Shown: positions 1 through 7,514 of the stretch, in pieces
Layout: each line of letters begins with the position of its first letter
How positions within the stretch are numbered: position 1 is the stretch's first letter
NCBI GenBank assembly: GCA_903872555.1
Contig: CAIQLE010000323.1
Span: 1 to 14,854, forward strand
Direction: 5' to 3'
DNA length: 14,854 bases
Source: an uncultured bacterium
Lineage (GTDB): Bacteria > Pseudomonadota > Gammaproteobacteria > Burkholderiales > Burkholderiaceae_D
Made by a program: the position numbers and the translations under genes
Notes under the pieces: generated by a model
Database searches by the model: none
Seen by the model: the letters and a program-made list of their open reading frames with translations, nothing else
Told to the model about the DNA's origin: nothing

Positions 1-430
1 TGACAAGCCGGGCGGCATCGAAGCCTGGACCCGTCTGGGTGAGGCGGTTGGCATTCCGCGTGAAGAATTATGGTCACTGAAAAAAGTTGTACCCGGCGTG
101 CGCTTTGCAGTGGATGCCTATGTAAATTTTGCGCGCTCCGCGCCCTGGCAAGAGGCCGTGAGCTCTTCGCTGACTGAAATGTTTGCGCCTAAAATTCACA
201 AAGACCGTCTGGCTAACTGGCCTACGCATTACCCCTGGGTGACTGAAGAAGGTTTGCAGTATTTCCGTAGCCGCGTCGTACTGGCTGAGCGCGATGTTGA
301 ACATGGTCTGGCAGTCACGCTGGATTATTTCACCACCCGTGCCCAGCAAGAAAAAGCGCTCGACATTCTGCAATTCAAACTCGATATTCTCTGGCAGATT
401 TCGGATGCCATTGAAAAAGCTTACCCTTGA
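1..430 (+). CDS. pqqC: PqqC, pyrroloquinoline-quinone synthase (3' part only)
   Basis: This is the C-terminal part of PqqC. The enzyme carries out the last step of PQQ biosynthesis, the cofactor-free ring closure and eight-electron oxidation of the PqqE/PqqB-derived precursor. The gene enters from the left edge in frame 2 (first full codon at base 2), so about 142 residues are visible. Hallmarks are a GGIEAW segment near the left edge, HYPWV followed by EGLQYFRSR, and a [25 protein letters not shown] block that I recognise as the conserved PqqC C-terminus. The stop (428-430) overlaps the pqqD start, so the two are translationally coupled. The start and N-terminal half lie outside the window. 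Identification is very secure; no defect is visible in the part present. Confidence 0.96.
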   Translation, partial: DKPGGIEAWTRLGEAVGIPREELWSLKKVVPGVRFAVDAYVNFARSAPWQEAVSSSLTEMFAPKIHKDRLANWPTHYPWVTEEGLQYFRSRVVLAERDVEHGLAVTLDYFTTRAQQEKALDILQFKLDILWQISDAIEKAYP

Positions 431-702
431 GCGCCTCCATGATTGAACTCTCTGCAAAGCCCAAACTGGCGCGCCTGTTTCGTATGCAATACGAAGAGGC
501 GCAAGCGGCTTATGTCTTGCTCTATCCCGAAGGCATGGTGAAACTGAATCAGAGCGCATCTGAAATTCTCAAGCGCTGCGATGGTGTGCGTGATGTTACT
601 GCCATCATTGCGGATATTGAACAGACCTTCAATGCAAGCGGGCTGGAGAAAGATGTGACGGGTTTCCTTGAAATCGCAACCGAGCGAGGCTGGATTGTCT
701 GA
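427..702 (+). CDS. pqqD: PqqD, PQQ biosynthesis peptide chaperone
   Basis: PqqD is the small RRE-fold chaperone that binds the PqqA precursor peptide and presents it to the radical-SAM enzyme PqqE. The 91-aa product has the family's usual length and its landmarks: F/R-M-Q-YEEAQ near residue 20, [21 protein letters not shown] in the middle and an ERGW.V C-terminus. The chosen start is a TTG at 427 that overlaps the pqqC stop as TTGA. An in-frame ATG at 439 is an alternative that would shorten the protein by four residues. Neither has a good ribosome binding site, which fits coupling to pqqC translation. The 3' end overlaps pqqE. Function is assigned by family resemblance and by the pqqC-pqqD-pqqE order. 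Confidence 0.93.
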   Translation: MSASMIELSAKPKLARLFRMQYEEAQAAYVLLYPEGMVKLNQSASEILKRCDGVRDVTAIIADIEQTFNASGLEKDVTGFLEIATERGWIV

Positions 703-1831
703 ACAAATACAAGTGCCGCCACCGCTGTGGCTATTGGCTGAAATTACTTATCGCTGCCCTCTGCATTGCGTGTTCTGCTACAACCCGCTGAACTATGCCG
801 AGAACCGCAAGGAACTCACTACCGATCAATGGAAAGACGTGCTGCAGCAAGGCCGTAAGCTGGGCGCAGCGCAGCTGGGCTTTTCCGGTGGTGAGCCACT
901 GGTGCGGGATGATCTGGAAGAGCTGATTGGCCACGCCCATGAACTGGGCTTTTATACCAATCTGATTACTTCCGGCGTGGGCCTGACGGAAGAACGCATC
1001 TCCAAGATGAAAGATCTGGGACTGGACCATATTCAGCTCTCATTTCAGGACTCCACCAAGGAGATGAATGATTTCCTCTCCAGTACCAAGACCTTCGATC
1101 TGAAGTCGCGCGTTGCCAAGCTGATCAAAAAATATGATTACCCCATGGTGCTGAACGTGGTGCTGCACCGCTTCAATCTGGATCATGTGGGCCGCATCAT
1201 CGACATGGCCGTCGAGATGGGTGTGGAATATCTGGAGCTGGCCAATACGCAGTACTACGGCTGGGGCATGGTCAACCGCGAGCAGCTGATGCCCACGCGT
1301 GAGCAACTGGTAAGAGCGGAAGCAGTTGTGAATGAATACCGCGCCAAGCTGGGCAACAAGATCAAACTTTTGTTTGTGGTGCCGGACTATTTTGAGCAGC
1401 GCCCCAAGGCCTGTATGAATGGCTGGGGTTCAGTGTTTCTGGCCGTCGCTGCGGATGGTTCAGCCCTGCCTTGTCATGCAGCGAAAAGCCTGCCCGGACT
1501 GACATTCCCGAATGTGACCGAGCATTCCCTGCGCGAGATCTGGTATGAGAGTGATGCTTTCAACCGCTATCGTGGCTATGAATGGATGAAAGAGCCTTGC
1601 CGCACCTGCCCTGAGAAAGAAAAAGATTTTGGTGGCTGCCGCTGTCAGGCGTATGCACTGACGGGTGATGCGACGAACGCCGATCCTGTGTGTTCAAAAT
1701 CATCGCATCATGGCGATGTGCAGGCCATTGTTTTGCAAGGTCAGCAGCGTCCGGCAGAGGAAAAGCCTCTGGTCTACCGGAACGATGCGAACTCCATGCA
1801 GTACGCAACCGTGCCCATCAAAGCCATCTGA
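695..1831 (+). CDS. pqqE: PqqE, PqqA peptide cyclase (radical SAM)
   Basis: PqqE is a radical SAM enzyme with a SPASM-type C-terminus. It makes the Glu-Tyr carbon-carbon crosslink in PqqA, the first step of PQQ synthesis. With a TTG start at 695 the protein is 378 aa, the usual length. The CxxxCxxC cluster is Cys21, Cys25 and Cys28, preceded by PPLWLLAEITYRC. A SGGEPL SAM-binding motif follows. The C-terminal auxiliary Fe-S cysteines are present (ACMNGWG, LPCHAA, EPCRTCP, GGCRCQAY, PVCSKS). I prefer TTG 695 because GAGG at 686-689 is well spaced and the resulting MSEQ..PPPLWLL start matches known PqqE proteins. TTG 668 would add nine residues. The gene overlaps pqqD by 8 bp and is the last gene of the operon, ahead of a hairpin and a terminator. 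Confidence 0.95.
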   Translation: MSEQIQVPPPLWLLAEITYRCPLHCVFCYNPLNYAENRKELTTDQWKDVLQQGRKLGAAQLGFSGGEPLVRDDLEELIGHAHELGFYTNLITSGVGLTEERISKMKDLGLDHIQLSFQDSTKEMNDFLSSTKTFDLKSRVAKLIKKYDYPMVLNVVLHRFNLDHVGRIIDMAVEMGVEYLELANTQYYGWGMVNREQLMPTREQLVRAEAVVNEYRAKLGNKIKLLFVVPDYFEQRPKACMNGWGSVFLAVAADGSALPCHAAKSLPGLTFPNVTEHSLREIWYESDAFNRYRGYEWMKEPCRTCPEKEKDFGGCRCQAYALTGDATNADPVCSKSSHHGDVQAIVLQGQQRPAEEKPLVYRNDANSMQYATVPIKAI

Positions 1832-1844
1832 AAAAAACCATGTG

Positions 1845-1877
1845 AAGCGTGACGCCGGAATATGGGCGTCACAGCTT
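1845..1877 (+). other. Stable hairpin just after pqqE
   Basis: An inverted repeat pairs GTGACGCC (1849-1856) with GGCGTCAC (1865-1872) around an 8-nt loop. The stem extends through AAGC/GCTT with one bulged A at 1873. It begins 13 bases after the pqqE stop and has no U-tract on either side. It is therefore more likely an mRNA 3'-end stabiliser or rho-pausing structure than an intrinsic terminator. The pairing is seen directly; the role is inferred. Confidence 0.5.
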
Positions 1878-1935
1878 GTATGTCTTCGCATGTTCATACG
1901 CGGCGCATCGAGATGAGTGAGCTCGCTTGCAGTGC

Positions 1936-1964
1936 AACAAAATCCCTCAGGGGTTTTGTTTTTC
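1936..1964 (+). terminator. Rho-independent terminator of the pqq operon
   Basis: The stem ACAAAATCCC (1937-1946) pairs with GGGGTTTTGT (1950-1959) around a 3-nt loop, with one G-U pair. It is followed at once by a T-run (1959-1963). It lies about 105 bases after pqqE and before the next operon, which fits the end of the pqq transcript. Confidence 0.85.
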
Positions 1965-2006
1965 TGAATATCTCTTTCTATCTCTGAAGAAACTTCGCAC
2001 AATATC

Positions 2007-2016
2007 TGGTATAAAG
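2007..2016 (+). promoter_or_regulatory. Candidate extended -10 promoter for the proton-channel operon
   Basis: TGGTATAAA (TG at 2007-2008, TATAAA hexamer at 2010-2015) fits an extended -10 element between the pqq terminator and the ATG at 2107. No good -35 hexamer is seen 16-18 bases upstream. It would give an mRNA leader of about 85 nt. Confidence 0.3.
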
Positions 2017-2106
2017 TCAGGGCATTCGGCCGGCTTTCTAATGAGCTTCATTCATTGCACTGCGCCGCGAATTCAATAATAAAAAACAGAGACAAGGTAA
2101 TTCAAG

Positions 2107-2883
2107 ATGAATGGTGTGGCACGCCGGCTGTTGCCGCTTTCGCGATTGTTCCAATCCCGCGTTATTTCCCTTACCGGATCAACTCCCGCATCCGACGCTG
2201 ACCGTTTCTTTCTGCAATGGCTGTGCTTTGCTGGCGTATTGATCTTTGCTTCGTTTTTACTCTGGCGTGCCAACGTATGGGGCATTCTGGTTGCCGCTGA
2301 TCCGACCGGCATTACGCTGATGATCGTTGCCGTGTTTATCTTTTCCACGATCTGGGTCGGTACACGCGCCTGGATGCTGATGCAGGAACGTCAGGCACTG
2401 TATGCATGGAAGCTGGCAGTCCGTCCTCAGTTCGGCACGCTGCAGACACCTGCCGGACCCGCAGGCGCGGTGCAGGAATATTTTTCAGGACTGATAGAAA
2501 AAAGCCGCCGTCATCATTACGACAATGCACAGCTGACCGAAGTGCTGGCTGAGCGCCTGCATGGCCCCAGCGAATCAGCCTGGTGGGTGAATGGCATACA
2601 GATCAAGCTCGGCCTTCTGGGTAAGGTGATTGGCTTTTCCATACTGGCGCTCGATATTTCACAGATGCAGAATTTCGATGCATCACAGTCAGCCGGCATG
2701 CTGAAATCCCTGACCGGTGGCCTGGGCATTGCATTGCTGACGACGGCAGTCGGACTGGTCGCCAATATGCTGCTGGGTGTGCAGTTGGTCCGTATGGACC
2801 GTTGCGGTGACGGCATACTTGCCGATGCGCTCGAATTTGCGGAGACGGGTCTGTCACAACTGACGCATCAGGACAAAGCGTGA
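2107..2883 (+). CDS. TolQ/ExbB/MotA-family proton channel protein
   Basis: This 258-aa inner-membrane protein resembles the MotA/TolQ/ExbB family, which uses the proton-motive force to drive a partner one-helix protein. I see four likely membrane segments, at about residues 37-53, 68-90, 168-186 and 203-227, with a cytoplasmic stretch of about 75 residues between the second and third. The last two helices have the family look: GLLGKVIGF, then GGLGIALLTTAVGLVANM with the conserved small and Thr residues (Thr212-Thr213-Ala214). The ATG is preceded by AAGG at 2094-2097. It is the first of four genes joined by 4-bp overlaps, and the next gene encodes a TolR/ExbD-like partner. No TonB or TolA gene is nearby, so the energised process is unknown. 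The family call is fairly safe; the specific role is not. Confidence 0.8.
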   Translation: MNGVARRLLPLSRLFQSRVISLTGSTPASDADRFFLQWLCFAGVLIFASFLLWRANVWGILVAADPTGITLMIVAVFIFSTIWVGTRAWMLMQERQALYAWKLAVRPQFGTLQTPAGPAGAVQEYFSGLIEKSRRHHYDNAQLTEVLAERLHGPSESAWWVNGIQIKLGLLGKVIGFSILALDISQMQNFDASQSAGMLKSLTGGLGIALLTTAVGLVANMLLGVQLVRMDRCGDGILADALEFAETGLSQLTHQDKA

Positions 2884-3485
2884 GTCTGAGACAAAAGCGG
2901 CGTGAAGGAGAAGTCGATCCTTTCTACGACATGCTGTTCAATATCCTGATTGCTTTCGTTTTCTGTTTCATCATCGCGCTGCTGGCGATGAACCCGAAAG
3001 CAAAAAAGGAAGGCGATATTCCTGCCAAGGCCGAGTTCATCATTACGCTTTCCTGGCCGGACATGAATCCCAACGATATCGATACCTATGTACAGGACCC
3101 TGCCGGTGCCATGGCCTGGTTCCGTTCGCGTGAAGCCGGCCTCATGCATCTGGACCGGGATGATCGCGGGCTAGCGGGTGACACCATCAATGTGAATGGC
3201 AAAGATATCGTCAACCCCTTGAATCAGGAAGTCGTCACCATCCGTGGCTTCTCACCTGGTGAGTACACCGTCAATGCGCAGTACTACGAAAGCAAGAACG
3301 GCGACCCGGTCGAAGTCACTGTGTCGGTCGTTAAAGTCAATCCCAAGGCTGAAGTTGTGTATTACGGTACCGTCAAGCTGGACCGTAAAGGCGACGAACG
3401 CACTGCAGTACGTTTCTCGGTCGATGCCGATGGCAGCGTCCATGATGTCAACACCTTACCTAAAACACTGGTTCCGCAAACATGA
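2880..3485 (+). CDS. TolR/ExbD-like one-helix protein with a periplasmic beta-domain
   Basis: This 201-aa protein has a short basic N-terminus, one membrane helix (about residues 18-37) and a periplasmic domain of about 155 residues. Asp13 and Asp17 (VDPFYDMLFN) sit at the start of the helix. There the TolR/ExbD/MotB family carries its proton-accepting Asp, and Asp17 is my best candidate. The periplasmic part does not look like the ExbD/TolR fold or the OmpA-like peptidoglycan-binding domain. It begins FIITLSWPDMNPNDIDTYVQDP, which recalls DUF2135/YfaP-type beta-sandwich domains (a weak resemblance from memory). The start is GTG at 2880, overlapping the previous stop as GTGA. Pairing with the upstream channel protein strongly suggests a stator-like complex. 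The ligand of the periplasmic domain is unknown. Confidence 0.7.
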   Translation: MSLRQKRREGEVDPFYDMLFNILIAFVFCFIIALLAMNPKAKKEGDIPAKAEFIITLSWPDMNPNDIDTYVQDPAGAMAWFRSREAGLMHLDRDDRGLAGDTINVNGKDIVNPLNQEVVTIRGFSPGEYTVNAQYYESKNGDPVEVTVSVVKVNPKAEVVYYGTVKLDRKGDERTAVRFSVDADGSVHDVNTLPKTLVPQT

Positions 3486-3994
3486 CGAATTCTTCTCTTC
3501 TGCTGACACTCCTTTATGTGCTGATCGCCGCAATGCTATTAGTCCTGTGCCTAGCCACCGGCTGGAAGCGCTGGATCAAGATGGTGATGATCCTTGTTGT
3601 CACGATCAGCTATTTCATTGCGCACTTCACGTTTGAAGACATGCTGGGCTGGCCTACGCCGCGCATGCTGCCTGAGAAATTTGCCATTGTTGCGGTGGTG
3701 ATCGAAGAGCCAAATAAAGAGCGAGGCATTGATGGCGCGATTTATTTATGGGTCACGCCTCTGGACAGTAATCGCCCTGTCACGGTACCGCGCGCCTATA
3801 AGCTGCCCTATTTAAAAGAAAACCATTCGCAATTATCTGAGGCGCAGCGCAAGAGCCGTCAGGGCGTGCGCCAGATTGGTGTGGTCGAGCGTGCGGGTGG
3901 CGGCAGCGGCTCAGCCTGGTTCAAGGTAAATGCAGACAATAAGATCAAGCTGCGCGTCAGTGATGCACCTGTCACACGCTTGCCGGAGAAGTGA
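3482..3994 (+). CDS. Two-helix membrane protein of unknown function
   Basis: I do not recognise this 170-aa protein as a named family. Residues about 5-26 and 32-50 form two membrane helices separated by a short basic loop (GWKRWIK). The remaining ~120 residues are soluble and probably periplasmic or cytoplasmic depending on topology. Notable motifs are GWPTPRMLPEKF, a charged EEPNKERG stretch, GAIYLWV and PRAYKLPY. These look like conserved sequence rather than filler. Its ATG overlaps the preceding stop (ATGA at 3482-3485), and its own stop overlaps the next gene. It is therefore almost certainly made together with the TolQ- and TolR-like proteins, perhaps as an accessory subunit of that complex. 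Confidence 0.75.
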   Translation: MTNSSLLLTLLYVLIAAMLLVLCLATGWKRWIKMVMILVVTISYFIAHFTFEDMLGWPTPRMLPEKFAIVAVVIEEPNKERGIDGAIYLWVTPLDSNRPVTVPRAYKLPYLKENHSQLSEAQRKSRQGVRQIGVVERAGGGSGSAWFKVNADNKIKLRVSDAPVTRLPEK

Positions 3995-4710
3995 TGATGA
4001 AGCGACTCACATGCATCACCATCGCCGTGCTGCTCGCAGGCTGCAATCATGCGCCTCAGGGTGACTCCTATTTTCCGCTGGACGTAGGTGGCGTCTGGGA
4101 ATATGACGTGACCTCAGACATTGACGGCACAGTCAGCCATCAGCCATATATCGCGAGCGTAGCCCGCACGATTGATTACGAAGGTGGCGATCAGGTCTTT
4201 GTGCGCCGGATTGAAATTCCCGGCAGCATAGGCATTGAATACTGGCTGCGCAAAGATAAGGTCGGTATCTCGCGCATCGCGCAGCGTCTGGATACAGATG
4301 AACAGGCCAAGCTGGACAGGAATGCGCGCACCGTGCTGAAGCTGCCGCTGACCGTGGGTGCGAGCTGGATGGTGCCTACCGACCCGTTTGCGATCGGCCC
4401 TAAGACGGATTTAGGTCAGCGCGAAATCAAGATGCCGAAAGTCATGATGACCAATACGGTTGAGGCTATGGACGAAACCGTGACGGTCGAAGCGGGCACC
4501 TTCAAGCATTGCGCCCGCATCAGTGGTACCGGCAGCCTGCCGCTGTTTTTGGATGCAGTGCAGGGTTTTAAGGATATTCCCATCGTCAATCGCGAGTGGT
4601 ATTGCAAGGGCGTGGGACTGGTCAAACTGGAACGTGAAGAAATACTGTCCTCGAACTTTTTCTCGGGCGGAAAAATCAAAATGGAACTCAGCGAATTCAA
4701 GCTGCCTTAA
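3991..4710 (+). CDS. Lipoprotein of unknown function, fourth gene of the proton-channel operon
   Basis: The 239-aa product has a lipoprotein signal: a basic start, a hydrophobic run and the lipobox LLAGC with Cys18 as the expected lipidated residue. The following residues (N-H) do not give the classic inner-membrane retention Asp, so outer-membrane sorting is plausible. The mature part starts with YFPLDVGGVWEYDV and later has VEAGTFKHCARI and NREWYCKGVGLVKLERE. This pattern occurs in secreted lipoproteins with an open beta-fold whose function is unclear. The start is GTG at 3991 (GTGA overlap with the preceding stop); ATGs at 3994 and 3997 are also possible. As the only predicted outer-envelope member of the operon, it may be the target or anchor of the energised complex; this is inference. 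Confidence 0.75.
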   Translation: MMMKRLTCITIAVLLAGCNHAPQGDSYFPLDVGGVWEYDVTSDIDGTVSHQPYIASVARTIDYEGGDQVFVRRIEIPGSIGIEYWLRKDKVGISRIAQRLDTDEQAKLDRNARTVLKLPLTVGASWMVPTDPFAIGPKTDLGQREIKMPKVMMTNTVEAMDETVTVEAGTFKHCARISGTGSLPLFLDAVQGFKDIPIVNREWYCKGVGLVKLEREEILSSNFFSGGKIKMELSEFKLP

Positions 4711-4736
4711 GTAGTCCTATACGAATCAGGCTTTCG

Positions 4737-4775
4737 ACAAAACCCGGCATGCGCAAGCAGCCGGGTTTTTGTTTT
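4737..4775 (+). terminator. Rho-independent terminator of the proton-channel operon
   Basis: ACAAAACCCGGC (4737-4748) pairs with GCCGGGTTTTTGT (4760-4772), with one extra T in the right arm. The loop is closed by a small TGC-GCAA-GCA cap. A T-rich tail follows (4772-4775). It starts 26 bases after the lipoprotein stop, so the four genes form a closed transcription unit. Confidence 0.9.
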
Positions 4776-4870
4776 CCGGAAAGAGCTTGCTTCGTTATTT
4801 CTCATTGGTGGCGATGATGATGTGGTAAACATGAGCCTATCCGGAATGTCCGGCGTCACCTGGTGAAACC

Positions 4871-7399
4871 ATGTCCACTCAGTCTGCCGAGAAAAAGTAT
4901 TGGACTCAGCCATTGACAAGCGTGTTGGCTGAGCTGAATGCCAGTGCAGAGGGATTAACTGCGGCAGAAGCTGCGCAGCGTGAACAGCGCTATGGGCCGA
5001 ATGTGCTGCGTCCCGAGCACAAGAGTCACTTGTTGCTGCAGTATCTGCGACATTTCCGGAATCCTCTGGTCGTGGTCTTGCTGGCAGCTAGCGCTGTATC
5101 TGCGTTAACGGGTGAACAGACCAGTGCCTTCATTATCTGGTTCATCGTTTTACTCAGCGTGACACTGGATTTTGTTCAGGAATATCGTGCCAATGAAGCG
5201 GCCGACAAGCTCAGGCAAAGAGTTGCCTTGCAGGCGAACGTCATGCGCGACGGGCGTTCACTTGCTTTGCCTGTGAGTGAACTGGTGCCGGGCGATGTCG
5301 TACTCTTATCTGCGGGTGATCTGGTGCCGGCCGATGGCCGGGTGCTGGAGGCACATGATTTATTCATAGATCAATCCATGCTGACCGGTGAGGCCTATCC
5401 GGTACGTAAGCAGGCGATAGATCTGCCGGCATCCGATCTTGCCATCCATGCCGCCGTGAACACCGTCTTCATGGGTACGGCCATCATCAGCGGTAACGCA
5501 AAAATTTTATTGGTTCGCACCGGCAGTCATACTGAAATGGGATCGATTGCGGCTTCACTGGCGGAACCACAGGCGGTGACGAATTTTGAATTAGGTATGC
5601 AGCATTTCGGCCTGTTCATTTTGCGACTGACACTGCTGATGGTCTTATTTGTCTTGCTGGCGAATGCGTATTTTCATCGTCCCTGGCCAGAGGCATTTTT
5701 GTTTGCACTGGCACTGGCGGTGGGACTCACACCCGAGTTATTGCCGATGGTGGTGACGGTCACGCTGGCACGCGGTGCGCATCGTATGTCGCGCCGTCAG
5801 GTGATCGTCAAACGTTTGTCTGCCATCTCAGATCTGGGCAGCATGGATTTGTTATGCACAGACAAGACCGGCACCCTGACAGAAGCGAAGGTGACGCTGG
5901 TCAGGCACATCGATATCGCAGGACAGGATAGCGAGCGTGTGCTGTTGCTTGCGACGTTGAACAGTCAGTTCAGCAGTGGTGTCAGCAGTGCACTCGATAA
6001 GGCAATTCTTAATCAACAGGCTGCAGCTGCAGACTGGCAAAAAATCGATGAATTGCCCTTTGATTTTGAAAGACGCCGTGCTTCTGTGCTGACGGATGAT
6101 GGACGGCAGCGCCTATTGATTGTCAAAGGCGCTGCAGAAGAAGTCTTGCGTATCACCGCCTCGCTGCGTGAAGGCGAGGCTACACGCTCCCTGCTGGCTG
6201 CGGACAGGGAAGCAATTCATGCGCTGGATCATCAGCTTCAGGCGGCTGGTCATAAAGTGCTGATGATCGCGTCGCGCCAGATGCCGGCCTCGTTACAACA
6301 TGTTTCAGTCAGTGATGAGAGCGAGTTGGTATTCGAGGGGCTGCTGGCTTTTCTGGATCCGCCCAAACAAGGTGTGGCCGAGGTCCTGAAGGGACTGAGG
6401 GCAGATCATGTGCAGATCAAAATTCTGACGGGTGACAGTGAAATCGTCACTCGCCATACCTGCGAATTATTGGGGCTGACAGTCACGGGTGTGCTGGACG
6501 GTACCGAGATTGCACCCATGGACGATGCCGCGCTGGCTATCCGGGCGCGTGATGTGAATCTGTTTTGTCGTGTCACACCGGCGCAGAAGCGGCGCATCAT
6601 TTTTGCCCTGAAGCTGCAGGGACATGTGGTGGCCTATCTGGGCGATGGCATCAATGATGCGCCCGCATTGCGCGCTGCTGACGTAGGCATCTCGGTCGAG
6701 AGTGCGGTCGATGTGGCTAAGGCCGCCGCAGATATTATTTTGCTGCGCAAGGATCTGAAGGTTTTGCATGCCGGTGTGCTGGAAGGCCGGCGCACTTTTG
6801 CGAATATTCTGAAGTATCTGATGATGGGCACCAGCTCAAATTTCGGCAATATGTTCAGCATGGCCTTTGCCACCATGTTCCTGCCCTTCCTGCCGATGCT
6901 GCCGGTGCAGGTGCTGCTGAATAACCTTTTGTATGACTTGTCCGAGCTGCCTATTCCTATGGACAGAGTAGACCGTCAGGCACTCGCTGAGCCGCGCCGG
7001 CTGGATCTGCAATTCATTCATCGTTTCATGTGGTGGGTGGGTTCAGTCAGCTCAGTATTTGATCTGCTGACCTTTGCCATCCTGCTGGAATTTTTTCATG
7101 CTGACGCGGCACTGTTTCGTACCGGCTGGTTTATTGAGTCAGTCGCAACACAGGTGCTGGTGATTTTTATTATCCGTACGCGTGGCAGTCCTTTGCGCAG
7201 CCATCCTGCGCGTGCCTTGATGGCCGCTGCTGGTGTGACGGTGCTGGCAGCGATTGCCCTGCCGTTCACGCCCGTCGGCGCCTGGTTTGGTTTTGTCACT
7301 CCACCGCCTTTGTTCTTCGTCTGGCTGGTGCTTACAACGATACTTTATTTGTTGAGTGTGGAATGGGTGAAGCGACATCTGTATCGCCGCTTCGCCTGA
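4871..7399 (+). CDS. mgtA: MgtA/MgtB-type magnesium-importing P-type ATPase
   Basis: This 842-aa inner-membrane pump is a P3B-type ATPase that moves Mg2+ into the cell at the cost of ATP. All catalytic parts are intact: TGE at residues 172-174 (actuator domain), the helix-breaking GLTPELLPM at 285-293, the phosphorylation motif DKTGTLT with Asp331, a nucleotide-binding KGA at 419-421 and the hinge GDGINDAP from 591. The C-terminal SSNFGNMFS and LLNNLLYDLSELPIPMD blocks are typical of MgtA/MgtB rather than of Ca2+ or heavy-metal pumps. It is shorter than the roughly 900-aa enteric proteins, mainly at the N-terminus. ATG 4871 has GGTGA at 4862-4866. It stands alone between two terminators. No mgtC-like gene or recognisable Mg2+-sensing leader is visible, although a 12-codon ORF ends 4 bases before it. 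Confidence 0.9.
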   Translation: MSTQSAEKKYWTQPLTSVLAELNASAEGLTAAEAAQREQRYGPNVLRPEHKSHLLLQYLRHFRNPLVVVLLAASAVSALTGEQTSAFIIWFIVLLSVTLDFVQEYRANEAADKLRQRVALQANVMRDGRSLALPVSELVPGDVVLLSAGDLVPADGRVLEAHDLFIDQSMLTGEAYPVRKQAIDLPASDLAIHAAVNTVFMGTAIISGNAKILLVRTGSHTEMGSIAASLAEPQAVTNFELGMQHFGLFILRLTLLMVLFVLLANAYFHRPWPEAFLFALALAVGLTPELLPMVVTVTLARGAHRMSRRQVIVKRLSAISDLGSMDLLCTDKTGTLTEAKVTLVRHIDIAGQDSERVLLLATLNSQFSSGVSSALDKAILNQQAAAADWQKIDELPFDFERRRASVLTDDGRQRLLIVKGAAEEVLRITASLREGEATRSLLAADREAIHALDHQLQAAGHKVLMIASRQMPASLQHVSVSDESELVFEGLLAFLDPPKQGVAEVLKGLRADHVQIKILTGDSEIVTRHTCELLGLTVTGVLDGTEIAPMDDAALAIRARDVNLFCRVTPAQKRRIIFALKLQGHVVAYLGDGINDAPALRAADVGISVESAVDVAKAAADIILLRKDLKVLHAGVLEGRRTFANILKYLMMGTSSNFGNMFSMAFATMFLPFLPMLPVQVLLNNLLYDLSELPIPMDRVDRQALAEPRRLDLQFIHRFMWWVGSVSSVFDLLTFAILLEFFHADAALFRTGWFIESVATQVLVIFIIRTRGSPLRSHPARALMAAAGVTVLAAIALPFTPVGAWFGFVTPPPLFFVWLVLTTILYLLSVEWVKRHLYRRFA

Positions 7400-7417
7400 G
7401 TAGCTGGAGCCGGAAAT

Positions 7418-7446
7418 AAAAAAGCCGACGGTATAAACCGTCGGCT
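7418..7446 (-). terminator. Rho-independent terminator of the alcohol dehydrogenase gene
   Basis: A perfect 10-bp stem (AGCCGACGGT at 7423-7432 with ACCGTCGGCT at 7437-7446) encloses a 4-nt loop. Read on the minus strand it is followed by six T residues (A-run at 7418-7423 on the plus strand). On the plus strand it is followed only by AAAG. It therefore serves mainly the dehydrogenase gene, though its stem could also slow transcription leaving the Mg2+ ATPase gene. Confidence 0.88.
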
Positions 7447-7514
7447 AAAGCTGCATGGGATGTTGCTACGAATTCAGTATCCCAATGCAGGCGGGAGTAA
7501 ATCTTTACGCTAAA

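Noticed and set aside
1665..1916. 83-codon + strand frame over the end of pqqE
   Set aside because: It mostly overlaps pqqE in another frame, has no ribosome site and looks unlike a real protein.
2107..4710. Zorya-type phage defence (ZorA/ZorB channel)
   Set aside because: ZorA has a very long cytoplasmic tail, ZorB an OmpA-like domain, and helicase or nuclease genes follow. None of these is present here.
4776..4870. Mg2+-sensing riboswitch upstream of the ATPase gene
   Set aside because: Only about 95 bases separate the terminator from the start codon. I see no extended conserved fold, just a 5-bp hairpin.
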